In this document: one piece after another, positions 1-11,518 of the stretch
Layout: the number at the start of each line of letters is the position of its first letter
How positions within the stretch are numbered: position 1 is the first letter of the stretch
NCBI GenBank assembly: GCA_963971305.1
Contig: OZ020307.1
Coordinates: 58,091,702-58,155,701 of the forward strand
Source of the DNA: Arcuatula senhousia
Lineage: Eukaryota > Mollusca > Bivalvia > Mytilida > Mytilidae
DNA length: 64,000 nucleotides
Direction: 5' to 3'
Translations under genes and position numbers: made by a program
Notes under the pieces: generated by a model
Seen by the model: only the letters and a program-made list of their open reading frames with translations
Database searches by the model: none
Told to the model about the DNA's origin: nothing

Positions 1-353
1 GTGCGAGGTGCATGCTGCATGAGTTAGGAAACCAGGTTAATATTTATAAGCAAAATAAAATAAACAAAATCATGTAAAACTAAAAAATATAAAATAAAAA
101 TGAAACAAAATTAAAAAGGCATATCAACTACAACATAAACACGTTTTGTTGGAACAATCATAATTGCAAGTTTGAATTTGAATAATCAAAAACTGTGAAA
201 ATAATCTTTATTGAAAAAAAAGATTGAATGAAGGGGAAACAACAAAATAGATAAGACAAATTCACCGTTATTTTTTTCTCTTGTCTTACTGCCCTTTTAA
301 CATTTTAAGGGTCTTATAATCAACTTTCAATTATTCAGATCAACTTGCATAAA

Positions 354-359
354 TTTATT
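354..359 (-). terminator. Candidate poly(A) signal AATAAA
   Basis: An AATAAA on the minus strand lies about 95 nt downstream of the TGA of the candidate last exon. Such hexamers are frequent by chance in sequence this AT-rich, so it is weak support only. Confidence 0.25.
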
Positions 360-453
360 TTCTACAATAAACAATAATATACATGTGCATCTAAATTGGT
401 GCATACACAAACAACTATTTGAACAAATCACTGCTAAAAAATAAAGATGATAA

Positions 454-596
454 TCAATAAGAGGCAAAAATGAAAAATAAATAAAAAAATAAAAATAGGA
501 AATCTCGGTTGTGCTTTGACTCACACGTATCATCTTCCTTAGAACTTCCTCCATTTAAGTCTGCTTTCATAATGTAATTCAAGGGACATGAAAAAC
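454..596 (-). CDS. LRR protein gene, probable last exon (or internal exon 525-596)
   Basis: The acceptor ATATTTACAG at 597-606 is followed by gt, which completes the Cys codon left open by the cap exon. The frame reads FSCPLNYIMKADLNGGSSKE, then DDTCESKHNRD, then a hydrophobic run FLFLFFYLFFIFASY and a TGA at 456-454. Small residues, a polar spacer and a C-terminal hydrophobic run make a plausible GPI-attachment signal. An AATAAA lies downstream on this strand at 359-354. The whole ten-exon reading frame then sums to 1086 nt, a multiple of three. Alternatively, a GTGAGT donor at 524-519 would make this a 72 nt phase 1-1 exon and the hydrophobic run merely T-rich intron. In that case the gene continues beyond base 1. 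There is no family domain to anchor the call. Confidence 0.45.
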
Positions 597-962
597 CTGT
601 AAATATTTTCAAGAAACATATTTACTTTTGGAACTTCAATCATATTTTGTTAATAGTGTAAGCAAAGGCATTAATGGGACAGTAAAAACCCTTTGAGGAT
701 AAATTCTAATGGATAAAAAGGGAAAAATTAAAAAAAAAAACAGAAATTTGGGAAGGATTTACCACAAAACTGAGATTCAAAGATTCCATATTTGACAGAA
801 ATGACTTAAATTATGCTAAAAGGTTTTGGGGGCCAAACTGACTGACTGATCAGGGTTTTTATAGTCGTGACTATAGGGGAATGCCCCTCTGCAGCAACTA
901 TTGACTCGCTATGTGGGTCGTCCAGCCCATGACACATCACCGCCAATGTTGAGGGGGCAAAA

Positions 963-3900
963 CTGCATTAATAAACTAAAAATAACTTACAATTAATGGG
1001 TGAAGGAAATGAAACTAAGTTTCAAATAATATACCAAAAATCCAACATTAATCAAAAGAAAGAGAAAAATCATTACATCCCAAAGATAAAAGGACAAGGT
1101 TAAAAATCAACTTTTTTTAATGGACCGACGGAAATGTTCATATTAATTTTTAAGACAACTTTAATATAAATGGGTATAATCCAAATATGTATATTATAAT
1201 AAAAAAAGCAATACACAATACACTAAGCAGCTTGAAATAAAATGGTGTGTTAGGTGAACTATTATTGAAAGCATGATTGCCTAATAGTACATGTACTTAA
1301 AATCATGCGTTCTCCTAAGAAAAAGTATGCCTAATCGACATATCTTACATTCTATCTAAATATACATGAAATAAAAATTTCTTTACAATTTCTAACAGAG
1401 AACACATATGTATAACAAGTTTATTTTTAAGAATGCTTTTAATACAAAGAAAGAGTTATATATATTTAAGCCTCTTTTCGTCCAAATTCAAACTTAAATC
1501 CCTTACAAAACATAACAGAACTCAAAGGACGGAAAGGAATTTACTTAGTTCCTAATACATTATGAAAACAGCTTAATAAGCCCTTTGTTAAGTTGTAACA
1601 CTTTTTAAAAATTGTAACCTAATTGTTAAAAGACCCTTAATACTGAAGCAAAAATGTATTTAAATATATTAAAAATATGAAAATAATTTTTGGTTTTATA
1701 ATTCAAAGTTGTCATATATTCAGATGCACAAGTGAAAAGGTGCCTTAATTCTAGTGTTGGTTTAAGACAAAATACAAAATGTTTTTACATATGAATACAT
1801 GTATAAAGTCAAGCTTATCAAAAGTGCATGTGTGACCTCTATCTTACAAGACATATTCACAATTTTGTTAAATGTTTTGTAGACATTAATGATAGGGTAA
1901 AATAGAATATCCCCTCTTCATCAAATTGGGGAGTAGCAATATCATTTTAACTGTAACTTTTTTTTAACTATGCCACATGCATGTACTACAGATTTGCTTG
2001 ACATACATGTGATACAACAAAACATATTTACATTGTAATATGCCTTTTTATTTTTGTATATTCTGTATAAATACTGTAATAAAATAATATATAATAATTA
2101 TTGTTAGTAAATTTTGTTTTTGTGTTAGTTAATGTTAGTGTACGCACAAGCGATGTTACGTGTATAGAAGCTAACAGATATTTTTGTTAGTAAAGGGAAT
2201 GGGGAAATAGGTTGGGAAACAGTCCCTTATTATAGGTTGGGAAATGGTCCCTAGAATTAAGGCGCATCAAAAAGATTTATCACAAAATATAACAATGAAT
2301 GTTAGTTTTATTTACAGAAAAAAAAAATTTTTGCTGAAACCCAAATTACATAATTTGCATGTTTTTTTTTTTCAGTTTCACAAATTTGGTCAAAGCTACA
2401 ATTAGGTACATTTTACATCTTGCAAGATTTGCATGACACAAAGCATTATGTGCAGACGACACAAATATAAATAATGATAATTTTTTACATGCAAAAGAAA
2501 TAAACATGCACATATTACTTACAGACCTGTCAAGTGTCACGCAACTCGCGTGAGACTCACACATCAAGTCGGTAATTTGGCGACAAATTTCTTTGATCTT
2601 TTAATTTTTTCCTTTGATCTTTCAATTTTTCTTCAAATCTCACGCATGCAGCTCATAAAAACTTGACAGGCCTGTACTTAGGGCTTGTATATCAGAGGAA
2701 ACTTTATTGAAAACTAGCTGTCAGGGCGCAGAGATTCTTTATTATGAGATTTTATTCTGAACTTACAACTGACACTAATATTGTAACACCAATGGACTGA
2801 CTTTGCTATGAAAAAGATTGTGTGACATCTTAAATAAGGAAAAAAACTTTTTCAAAAGTGCTATACCCAATATTCTCTTATTAACAAAACACAACCTTTT
2901 AAAATGTTTTAACTTTTCAAATTGGAAAAAATCTTATATAAATAAGAAAATTTTCTCCTGACACATTGTTAAAATAGAAACAACATCATTGTTAAATGTT
3001 AAAACTAGGAAAGAAAATAAAGTTTGTTGTCAGGTTTATATATAAATACAGATATATTTTGTTATTGTGAAATGATCTGGGAATATTCAAACATTATGAA
3101 AAGGGAGGTTGTTAGAGGCAACACTATTAATATGTGAACATGTGAAAAAACATTACACACCATTTACCATCAAAATTATAAGTGTGAAAATTAAAACTCG
3201 CTAAATTCCAACACCACATTTAAACATATCCAATAAATAAAAGAAACGAAATTATGTACATATTAAAAACCGACCAAGCTCCTACTCAGTTGCAACCATA
3301 TTAAATTCCAATTATTTGTTTATTAGAACCATAAAAAAAATAATATTCTCCACTCCCTTTTTATGTGTTATTCAAGCGATGTTTGCAAAAAAAAAGTTAA
3401 GGCCAAACACAAATATCTTTCACCATTAATTCCAAAACATTTCAATAACCTTGATCAATATAATCGACAAGAGCTCGGCGTTTGATGTTGTGCACATGTG
3501 GGCGGCAAGAAACTACAAATTAATGTTAATCATTAATTTAATAATTGTTTCATTGTATTTTCATTTTACATTCTTTTCATTATTCAAAATTAAGATCAAG
3601 GTTTCAAAAAATATCTTAATATTTCTTGTTAAAAGCTTTCATTGCAAGCCTTACAAAGTCGTTTAAGATGAATTTGTTTTAATTTACTGGTTGCCCTTTG
3701 TCGTGATAAATTTAGAAACAAATTCAAGTAAATCGCTTGTCAACTTTAAAGAAATATAATATATTTATTTGTTTTTTGGTATTCTATAGTTAAAAACTAA
3801 TAATTTTTGACAAGTTTTAATGTAAGTTTAAAGTCGTCTTTCTATGTTAAAGTTTTTTTTTCAAAATCTTGAGTTTTTATGATAAAAGACAATAAAATTG

Positions 3901-4127
3901 TGAATATAAAATCTAAGAAAGCAGAATAAGTTATGATATTTATCAAATAATTATAAATCTACATTGTTTGCATGAAAATAGCATAAATAAGAATTTGTGA
4001 AATTGTCTACTGTGTTATATTTTACATTTGTTCAGAAGTTTTTAATTTGTCAAATAATTTCTACTGTGTGATGGTACAACATCTATAAATAGATTTACAC
4101 ATTCTAAAAATAGCATGACCTACTTAC
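963..4127. other. Intron 9, mostly AT-rich
   Basis: AT-rich sequence of the proposed last intron. Apart from the small inverted-repeat element at 2522-2675, no exon, RNA or repeat unit was recognised. A minus-strand open stretch next to a good acceptor at 962 was examined and rejected because its frame does not fit. Confidence 0.5.
2522..2675. repeat. Small inverted-repeat element, CCTGTCAAG family, copy 1
   Basis: About 150 bp, bounded by CAGACCTGTCAAGTGTCACG on the left and ACTTGACAGGCCTGT on the right, which are inverted copies. The interior carries GCGTGAGACTCAC and TTTGGCGACAAATTTC. Related copies are at 39212-39298 (shortened) and around 9785-11045 (split by an insertion). No coding capacity; a non-autonomous element of unknown superfamily. 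Confidence 0.7.
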
Positions 4128-4297
4128 ACCAAAATTTCTCTGAGGACTGATCCAACAGGTTGACTGTGGGTGCATTTGAACAGTTAACATCATTTCTGTC
4201 CACAAACACCAAGTTATGATTTGTTTCAAGGTCAACGAGTTCTTCTCGGAAAGACATTAGATCACAATTGCAGTGAAAAGGGTTGTTTGCAATGTTC
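4128..4297 (-). CDS. LRR protein gene, exon 9: LRRCT cap
   Basis: This 170 nt exon enters in phase 2 (acceptor CTTTAACAG) and leaves in phase 1 (donor GTAAGTAGG). It encodes NIANNPFHCNCDLMSFREEL, then a linker, then NDVNCSNAPTVNLLDQSSEK, then FW. NPFHCNCDL is the signature of the C-terminal LRR cap, with the third cysteine in NDVNC. The fourth cap cysteine is split by the intron: the exon ends in t, and both the next exon (gt) and the retained intron (gt) complete a Cys codon. Retention of the intron would give FW-C-K and then TAG, so an early-ending secreted form is possible. Confidence 0.9.
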
Positions 4298-4728
4298 CTG
4301 TTAAAGTAAAATCAAAAAAAGTTTTAAAGATTATTTGTGTGTTATATTTAAAGCAATCGGCACAAAATTGTTTTTACCTTGTAAGAAAAAGCATGCCCTT
4401 TCAAAAACAAAATTGCAAAAAGCAATTTACGCTTCATAGATACTTATAATCTCTGATATCATAATTATTTAAAAACTTTTTTTTCATCGAGGATGTTGAT
4501 AAAATTTTGATATAAAATGGCTTTGCACCATAAATAGCTATACAATCATGTGAATCTACATGCAAAATTTCAAGAGATTATGGCTCAACTTACTCATGAA
4601 ACAGAGAACTTTTTGTCTGACATACAAGACACATGATGACAGAAAGTGCCATGAATGTGACCCCAATATATTATTCCTGCAATAGGTTGCAGGTGGTGTA
4701 AAAGGCTCTGATACTTGATTTAACTTAC

Positions 4729-4800
4729 AATTTCTGCAACCCTGATAAAGAGCTGAGCGCATTTGTCTGGAATGTGACAAACAAATTGTGGCTTATGTCT
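4729..4800 (-). CDS. LRR protein gene, exon 8: LRR 7
   Basis: This 72 nt phase 2-2 exon has acceptor TTTTTCAG and donor GTAAGTTAAATC. It encodes DISHNLFVTFQTNALSSLSG then LQK, the last LRR before the C-terminal cap. It joins to the cap exon as tt|g = Leu. An overlapping minus-strand open frame at 4780-4556 is only a shadow of this exon and its intron. Confidence 0.9.
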
Positions 4801-6375
4801 CTGAAAAAATACAAAGAAACAGCATGAACGAATATAAGATTTGTTTTCGAATGAAAAAGTATAAGCATGTGTCTCATTTCATTTCTAGTTTACAATGTGA
4901 TTGCAGAAAATTGATGTGAAAAAAATTGCATAGCAATGTTGGTTGATAGCAAGAATTATGGAATTTCAACATTTTCTTTAAAAAAAATTGACTTAATTTT
5001 TTTATTTTGTTCATAATATCACAAGTGAATGTTAGGTATATTTTGCAAGTATCAATTTTTTTAATAATTTGTCTGAGTTCTTTTATATAATGTTCCTTAA
5101 AAATATATTTATACATGTTTAAAATACAAAATTAATTTTCTTTTTAATTACCAAAAAAACATTAAATTCCACATTAACTAAGGCTGAATTTTAACAAACC
5201 TTGATACATGTATTCCCTTTTTAGTTTTAACAATTAATAACAATTAACATTAAAATAAGTATGCTCTAAAATAATAAAGACCAATTAGGCAGTGTATTGC
5301 ATTAAAATATCATAATGTGAAAAAGTAATCCTTGTTTGAGAAGGGAGATAATTCAGTCCATGTAGAAAGAAATATTTTGACAAGGGAGGTAATTCAGTTT
5401 AAAGATTTTCTACAAGATAGACAATTTCAACATTAATCTAACCAGAACCAAGAATTTTAAAACGTCTTTTATTAATTTAGAAACAAATATTGGATCATCT
5501 CCTATTAGGTAAATTGATTACTTAATTCAAATAAAAACTTAATGGAATATCTAAATATCTTTAATATATTTGTGAATATATATTAATTTCCAATCTACAT
5601 GTATATTGAATAATTTTGTGAAAAAAATATAATTCAAATGGATATTAAATTATAATATAATTAACAAAATTAATTTCCAACACCTTACAAATGATTATTA
5701 GTAAAATACAATAATCAAATTCTCCAAAGTTAATTATACATGTAACTGAACATCTTTGACCAAATGATATGGCAAATACCTAAACAAATACTGATAAATC
5801 CAGTGTGGACACTAGTATCGAATGATGAAAGAAAAGAAAATTCAGAGAGAAGATAAAATTTGCCAAATGAAGCAAGTTTTATTTATCAAATTAAGAGAAA
5901 ATAAAATAAAATCATGCATTTTAACAATAAAATGAAATCTGGAACATATGCCAAGTGTAAAATATCTGCCAAATTCAGAAACAGAATAGCTATGGGACCA
6001 TTTTATGAATTAACATCCCTGATATCAGTTCTAATTGCATTGGATATCATGCATCTAAATCATAAGCAACAACTTGATGAAGCAGTACCCTAATAAAAGA
6101 ATTTGTACAGTTAAATTTAACAATCCATACAACACCTAAATTGTAATCACAAAGATTGTCCCACCATAATTTCAAATCATTTATTATCCGAGGAACATAA
6201 ATTAGAGGTAGCAGGCTACTTGATTCTGAACGGCAAACATCTTTGGCAAATTCCATTGAGAAAAATGAAAAAAATAAAATAAAAAGACACCTGAAATCTA
6301 AAGTCATACTATTTAAGTGAAGATAATACTACCACCTTCAATTAGGTAAATCTACATAGGATAGCTTTTACTTAC
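4801..6375. other. Intron 7, AT-rich
   Basis: About 1.6 kb of AT-rich intron with short homopolymer runs. Nothing else was recognised. Confidence 0.5.
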
Positions 6376-6453
6376 AACTCCTTTAAACGAGAGGCGTGCA
6401 TGAAGTCTATCTCTATAGACCCCACGCTTGTGAAATAATTCCCTTGAAGTTTA
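6376..6453 (-). CDS. LRR protein gene, exon 7: LRR 6 (26 residues)
   Basis: This 78 nt phase 2-2 exon has acceptor TTTTTTTAACAG and donor GTAAGTAAAAGC. It encodes KLQGNYFTSVGSIEIDFMHA then SRLKE. The repeat is two residues longer than its neighbours, with the extra residues on the convex side (GSIEIDF). The acceptor is preceded by a clean pyrimidine tract, so the longer exon is preferred to any internal alternative. It joins to exon 8 as tt|a = Leu. Confidence 0.85.
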
Positions 6454-6892
6454 CTGTTAAAAAAAGAGGCATTTCAAATAATGACTTTCTCTCCGAACTA
6501 GCTAAATTGAAGATACTGACCCTTTTTTCAAGTTAGTAGAGAATACATCTTTCTTTAACGATTTTTGTAATGAATGAAAATTAAGGTGTTCCTTTTTTTT
6601 CAAGTAAAGAATATATCTTTCTTTGACAATTTTTAAAATGAATGAAATATAAGGTATTCCTAAAATCTTTGTAACTTGGTTCAATAAAAATCGGGCTTAT
6701 TAACTGTTTTGGTGTTTGAAAGTCACAGCAAGTAAAATCTAGAGACCGGCCATGCTAAGTGACATTCGGGAATCCCTCTAGTATTATCATAAGGACAATG
6801 CTTTCAGAATGATCAAATTTGCGAATGGTAAGGAAAACAAATAATTTATGATGAAACTGGGGAAAGGGCAAATTTCTATTTGAAAAAAAAAA

Positions 6893-7045
6893 TCTGTCAA
6901 AGTCAAAAATGGCTGGATTTGGTTAAACAGGAAGTAGGTGAGCAACAGACCTGAAATCAAATCCCACATTATGGAACCCCACCATGATGCTGTATACCAA
7001 ATTTCAAGTGGCTGTGATTAGTAGTTGCTTCCCTGTCCGCATGTA
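6893..7045. repeat. Dispersed repeat, family K core fragment
   Basis: Contains TCTGTCAAAGTCAAAAATGG, then AACAGGAAGTAGGTGAGCAA and a passage about a 'pyrimidine-rich CCCACC' box. The same text recurs with divergence at 7855-8085, 25262-25430 and 28405-28800. It is a core unit of a pearl-like family whose complete element is not present here. Confidence 0.65.
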
Positions 7046-7512
7046 AGCCCATCCACCGCCCACCCACCACCACCCGACATTCACACATTTTATAACTGGG
7101 AGTTTTCATCCAAAAATTTCTTTAACCAAGGTATTTCTGGCAAGTTTCTATCCATATTAGCCTATTTTCTAAGGTGCATAAAACATAAATACTATGCAAC
7201 AAATAATTACAAGTACAACTGAATAAAGCGTAATGTGATTTGTGTGCATGTAATTCTGAACAAAAAGCACCAAACTAAAAAAATAATTCAAATTATCACA
7301 ATTGCACAAGAAATGTTCCTGTATATCAACGGAACTATAAAATGAACATTTACATGGACTAAATGTGTTTATAATAGGTGTATAAATCAAAGCTGAATCT
7401 AAATAACTTGCGACTTATACACTTCAAAACTTATAGACAAAAGCCTAGGGTGTTTCTCTCTAGCAAATATACACAACCATCAGTGAACAGTCCTGTAGAA
7501 ATAGCTACTTAC

Positions 7513-7584
7513 AGATCTTCAATACAAGTTAACGTCTTGAAAACTTGTTCTTGTATTACAGTTAACTTGTTCCAGCTCAAATCT
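7513..7584 (-). CDS. LRR protein gene, exon 6: LRR 5
   Basis: This 72 nt phase 2-2 exon has acceptor TTTGTAG and donor GTAAGTAGC. It encodes DLSWNKLTVIQEQVFKTLTC then IED, a canonical LRR. It joins to exon 7 as ct|t = Leu. Confidence 0.9.
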
Positions 7585-7854
7585 CTACAAAAAGTCAAGC
7601 AATCAGAAATCATTTTTTATGTTACAAATAATTAAGCACTTGAATATTAAATTTATCAGTAGAGTTTTGTTATGGTTTTCTTTTTTTTTTTTTAGGAGTT
7701 TTGTTATGCTTTTTTTCTAATTTCATTTTGCCTTTAATGATTGTCTTAATGCTTTGTAAATATGCGTTCTTTTTGTGTGCTTGTATGTTACTATTATTGT
7801 TTTTACCTTTTTTTACATCTGATTACTAAATAATAAAAAAAAACCAGATTCTAG

Positions 7855-8090
7855 GTTCACCGCCATTGAGTGTGAAAAATTTAAGTCAGCTCGTTAAACA
7901 AGAAGTAGATGAGCAACAGATCTGAAATTGCATCCCACCATATGGGACCCCTACCTGCATACCAAAAATCAAATTCATATGATTAATAGTTGCTGAGAAA
8001 ACTGTTACGGAAAAAAGTGTGACGGAAGGATGGATGCACACCAGCATTCCTATGTCCCTGCTCAGTGTTGCAGCAGGGGACAATTATTTG
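7855..8090 (+). repeat. Dispersed repeat, family K 3' end with hairpin
   Basis: One core unit (AACAAGAAGTAGATGAGCAA) is followed by a terminal stem-loop at 8054-8081, in which GTCCCTGCT pairs with AGCAGGGGAC. It is followed by an A/T-rich exit, matching the 3' end layout of the other pearl-like families in this window. The 5' end is missing. Confidence 0.6.
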
Positions 8091-8194
8091 AATACAACAG
8101 GAAATCTCAGATAAATAAACATTGCTACAATAGATCTGAAGTAGTCATATTTGAATATGTATTACATGTACAAGCCATTCCATACCTCTATTGA

Positions 8195-8360
8195 ATGCTC
8201 TACATTGCATGTCCCTATCTTGCAAACCCTATATGGCATGACCTTTATTGCATGCCTCATTGGCATACCCTACATTGGAAGCCCTATATTGCATGCCCTA
8301 TACATGTAACACATACTCTATGTTGCATGCCCATTATTGCATGCCTCAATCGCATACCCT
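8195..8360 (+). repeat. Short degenerate tandem repeat (GCATGCCCTA)n
   Basis: Irregular repetition of tgcatgyccta-ttgcatg-type words, for example CTACATTGCATGTCCCTA and CCTATATTGCATGCCCTA. A low-order satellite-like stretch, not coding. Confidence 0.6.
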
Positions 8361-8603
8361 TAGTATACTGCATAAACCCTCAACTTATATCACACCTCGG
8401 GCTGGGAACAGGCCTTCTTGATGATATAATGTCTTATAGTACAGATTTCAATATGTAATATTCAGTTTATATGAAGACAACTAATCAGCAGTATGGTTAT
8501 TCCATAAAGCCAAAATTTTACTATTTTGGTGGGATGTTATCTATAAACAGATTCAGTATTTTCATTACAAAAGGGCCCCAGTCTTCATTAAGTATAAACT
8601 TAC

Positions 8604-8675
8604 AAGGTTTTAAGGCATTTTATGTTGGCAAACAGGTCATCAGGTAACCATGATAATTGGGTGTTGCTAAGGTTT
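8604..8675 (-). CDS. LRR protein gene, exon 5: LRR 4
   Basis: This 72 nt phase 2-2 exon has acceptor TTTCCAG and donor GTAAGTTTATAC. It encodes NLSNTQLSWLPDDLFANIKC then LKT. The usual asparagine after the strand is replaced by Thr (NLSNTQL). It joins to exon 6 as tt|a = Leu. Confidence 0.88.
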
Positions 8676-9780
8676 CTGGAAAAAAAATCATCAATTCTCA
8701 TAAAAACATCTTACCCTATGGAGAATCTTGAACAAGATACAAATATACATGATACATATATATAACATGGCTTAATGTAATGATAATTATTGCTGAAAAC
8801 GAAATGAGCATCAACAAAGCCCAAAAGTATTGCTTTTGCAGCTTGTTTTTTCTTGAATCCCAAATTCCTCAAATTGTTTAAAAGATGGGTTTTTTTTTAC
8901 TTTTCTTTATTCTAACGCATAAATATGTTAAATTCATTTTTTTTTAACCAAATAATTGTGACTTGAATTAGACTAGTCAAAGAAACACACAAACAAGCTG
9001 TAAAAAGGTATCTTTGGGCAAAGTTTGAATGAAATATTTTCAGTGTTTTGAAATGAATTCACCAAGTTAAAATTTAAAAATAATCTTGCTTTGGTTTTAT
9101 TTTCTTGAATTTCGCCCAAAAAATGCAAAATTTTCCTCATTCCTTTTTAGAAGCGAAAACCACCTGCTTACAGTATTTTCGACAAGGCACATCTTTAAAT
9201 CATTATAAATATCAATAAAAAACATAAAACGACAATAAATAAACAAAAAGTATAAGAGAAAACAATATTATAACCTACATTTTAAAAATATTTTCAAGAT
9301 TTTGTACCAAATTTTCAAGAGATAAAAGAAATGGTATTTAAGAAGTTATTAATTTGTATTAGTGACTTAAACTTACCTACATGTATATAAAACTTCTCTT
9401 ACATGTAATTAAATCTTAACTTAACAATGAGAAATAAACAAGTTGTGCTTAATAAAAGTTATACCACTCATAAAATTTTCTATGAAGAAGAGACAACTTC
9501 CACCACTACAAAAGTTACTAGCTATAACTACATCTACCTTCTAAACAATTACCTGATTTAACTAAAAGTGAGCCAGCTCACTGAGAATACCCGAACCTCT
9601 TATTAAGGAAAAATTTTCATTAAACAAATTATCTCCCCTGATTGATATCCAAGTGTATTGGGATTTTCTCAAACATATTTCTCTACGATATACTTCCTTC
9701 ATGTAAGTAAGTTACTGCTAGAACCTTAGATCACAATGGAAGAGTAAGGATTGTTGCCGTTAAATCTGGTTTAACCCATC
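8676..9780. other. Intron segment without recognised feature
   Basis: AT-rich intron sequence. No exon, element end or RNA was recognised. Confidence 0.45.
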
Positions 9781-9784
9781 AGCA

Positions 9785-11045
9785 GGGCTGTCAAGTTTTT
9801 ATGAGCTGCTTGCGTGAGATTTGACGAAAAATTTAAAGATAAAAGGAAACTAGATAATGTGTCTATGAGCCACAGGATGGCCCTCCCGTTCTCGAAATAT
9901 CATTGACCCTCAATGTATTACCTGGGATATGGACCTTTACCAAGAAATTGATCAAAAGTGTTCATGTGTAAAATATAGGTCGCTGTGACCTGGTGGTTGG
10001 TGCCATGTTACCAAGACTCATCGAGTAGTGAAATATTATTGACCCCTAACATGTAGTATTCAAGATATGGACTTAACCAAGAACTTTACCAAAGTCATTC
10101 ATGCGTAAAATATACGTCACAGTGACCTAATTTCTAGTGGATGGTTTCACCTTACCCAAGACACATCTAGTGGTGAAATATCATTGACCATCAACATGTA
10201 GTATCTGAGATATGGACCTTAACCAAGAACTTAACCAAAGTCATTCATGCATAAAATATAGGTCACAGTGACCTAATTTCTAGTGGGTGGTGTCACCTTA
10301 CCTAAGACACATCTAGTAGTGAAATATCATTGACCCCCAACATCTAGTATTTAAGTTATGGACCTTAACCAAGAACTTAACCGAAGTCGTTCATGCATAA
10401 AATATAGGTCACAGTGACCTAATTTTTAGTGGGTGGTGTAGCCCTACCCAAGACCTATCTACTGGTGAAATATCATTGACCCCCAACATCTAGTATCCGA
10501 GTAATGGACCTTAACCAAGAACTTAACCAAAGTCATTCATGCATAAAATATAGGTCACAGTGACCTAATTTCTAGTGGGTGGTGCCACCTTACCTAAGAC
10601 ACATCTAGTAATGAAATATCATTGACCCCCAACATCTAGTATCCAAGTTATGGACCTTAACCAAGAACTTAACCGAAGTTGTTCATGCATAAAATATAGG
10701 TCACAGTGACCTAATTTCTAGTGGGTGGTGTAGCCCTACCCAAGACCCATCTGGTGGTGAAATATCATTGACCCCCAACATCTAGTATCCGAGTAATGGA
10801 CCTTAACCAAGAACTTAACCAAAGTGTTACGGACGGACGTACGGACGGACGGACGGACGGACGGACGGACAAGGGTAAAACTATATGTCCGATCCACATA
10901 CGTGGTCGGGCCATAAAAAATTAAAAGGTCAAAGAAATTTGCTGCCAAATTGCCGACTTGATGCGCAAGTCTCACAGCAAATGATCAAGTCTCACAGCAA
11001 ATGCACAAGTCTCAGAGCGATTGAGTGAGACTTGACAGGCTTGCA
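9785..11045. repeat. CCTGTCAAG-family element split by a pearl-like insertion
   Basis: The left part at 9785-9849 (GGCTGTCAAGTTTTTATGAG, GCGTGAGATTTGACG) and the right part at 10916-11045 (TTTGCTGCCAAATTGCCGAC, GTGAGACTTGACAGGC) together match the element at 2522-2675. The pearl-like element at 9850-10915 sits between them. The right part also has three short copies of CAAGTCTCACAGCAAATG. Confidence 0.65.
9850..10915 (+). mobile_element. Pearl/HINE-like element, family D, copy 1
   Basis: Begins with CTAGATAATGTGTCTATGAG. It continues with about seven tandem core units of ~146 bp, spaced by the phrase GAAATATCATTGACCCCCAA. Next comes a (GGAC)n microsatellite at 10831-10870, and it ends in a stem-loop (ATGTCCGATCCAC / GTGGTCGGGCCAT) at 10883-10914 followed by A-rich sequence. 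Core tandem repeats followed by an ACGG-type microsatellite are the known layout of molluscan pearl elements. Non-coding. Most units carry a perfect AGGTCACAGTGACCT palindrome. Confidence 0.85.
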
Positions 11046-11518
11046 TCAGGTTTATTAAAATACCTGTAACAAGTCAGAACCATTGCAATGTACTATTTCT
11101 TGGGTATGTTTGTCTTAAGATTGTTTTGTCTTTTCTCAGTTGTGATTGATCCTCCAAGAACGATAGTTTTGTTATTACCTTTATTAACAATACAAGTTGA
11201 AACAAGCAGGGACTGCTTACTGTTCCAAAGCACTATAGTTAGCCTTTAATTGTTTTGTGTTTTTGTTCATGCTGTGTGATTCTTTTCACGCCATCTGATT
11301 TGTCTTGGCCTTTATGGACTTACAATATTGGAATTCAGCATTAGTACACCTTTGGGTGGTTTTTTTTTCCATCAAGGGGGTAGCAACAGTTTTAATTAGA
11401 GATTTATGGATAGACAGACATACACACACACACAGAGGAGATAATGTAATTCAACTTTTTCGTGACTACTTTATTTCAAGTTAGCAATTTTCCTGTTATT
11501 TATTTTCATGATTCTTTG
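11046..11518. other. Spacer between inverted family D copies
   Basis: About 470 bp of AT-rich DNA with a short (CA)n tract near 11430. Nothing else was recognised. Confidence 0.4.

Noticed and set aside
1..14. Acceptor-like CTAACTCATGCAG followed by CATGCACCTCGCAC on the minus strand
   Set aside because: Only 14 bases are left before the window edge; too little to call an exon, and the gene may already end at 454.
800..962. Minus-strand open stretch (LAVMCHGLDDPHSESIVAAE) next to a good acceptor at 962
   Set aside because: The readable frame requires phase 2 entry, but the LRR cap exon ends in phase 1; entering in phase 1 meets a stop after eight codons. A similar sequence occurs on the opposite strand at 54823, so it is more likely a worn repeat.
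4591..4680. Possible exon with a CTTAC donor at 4590 on the minus strand
   Set aside because: No frame gives an LRR, and the sequence lies within the intron between two LRR exons that already join correctly.
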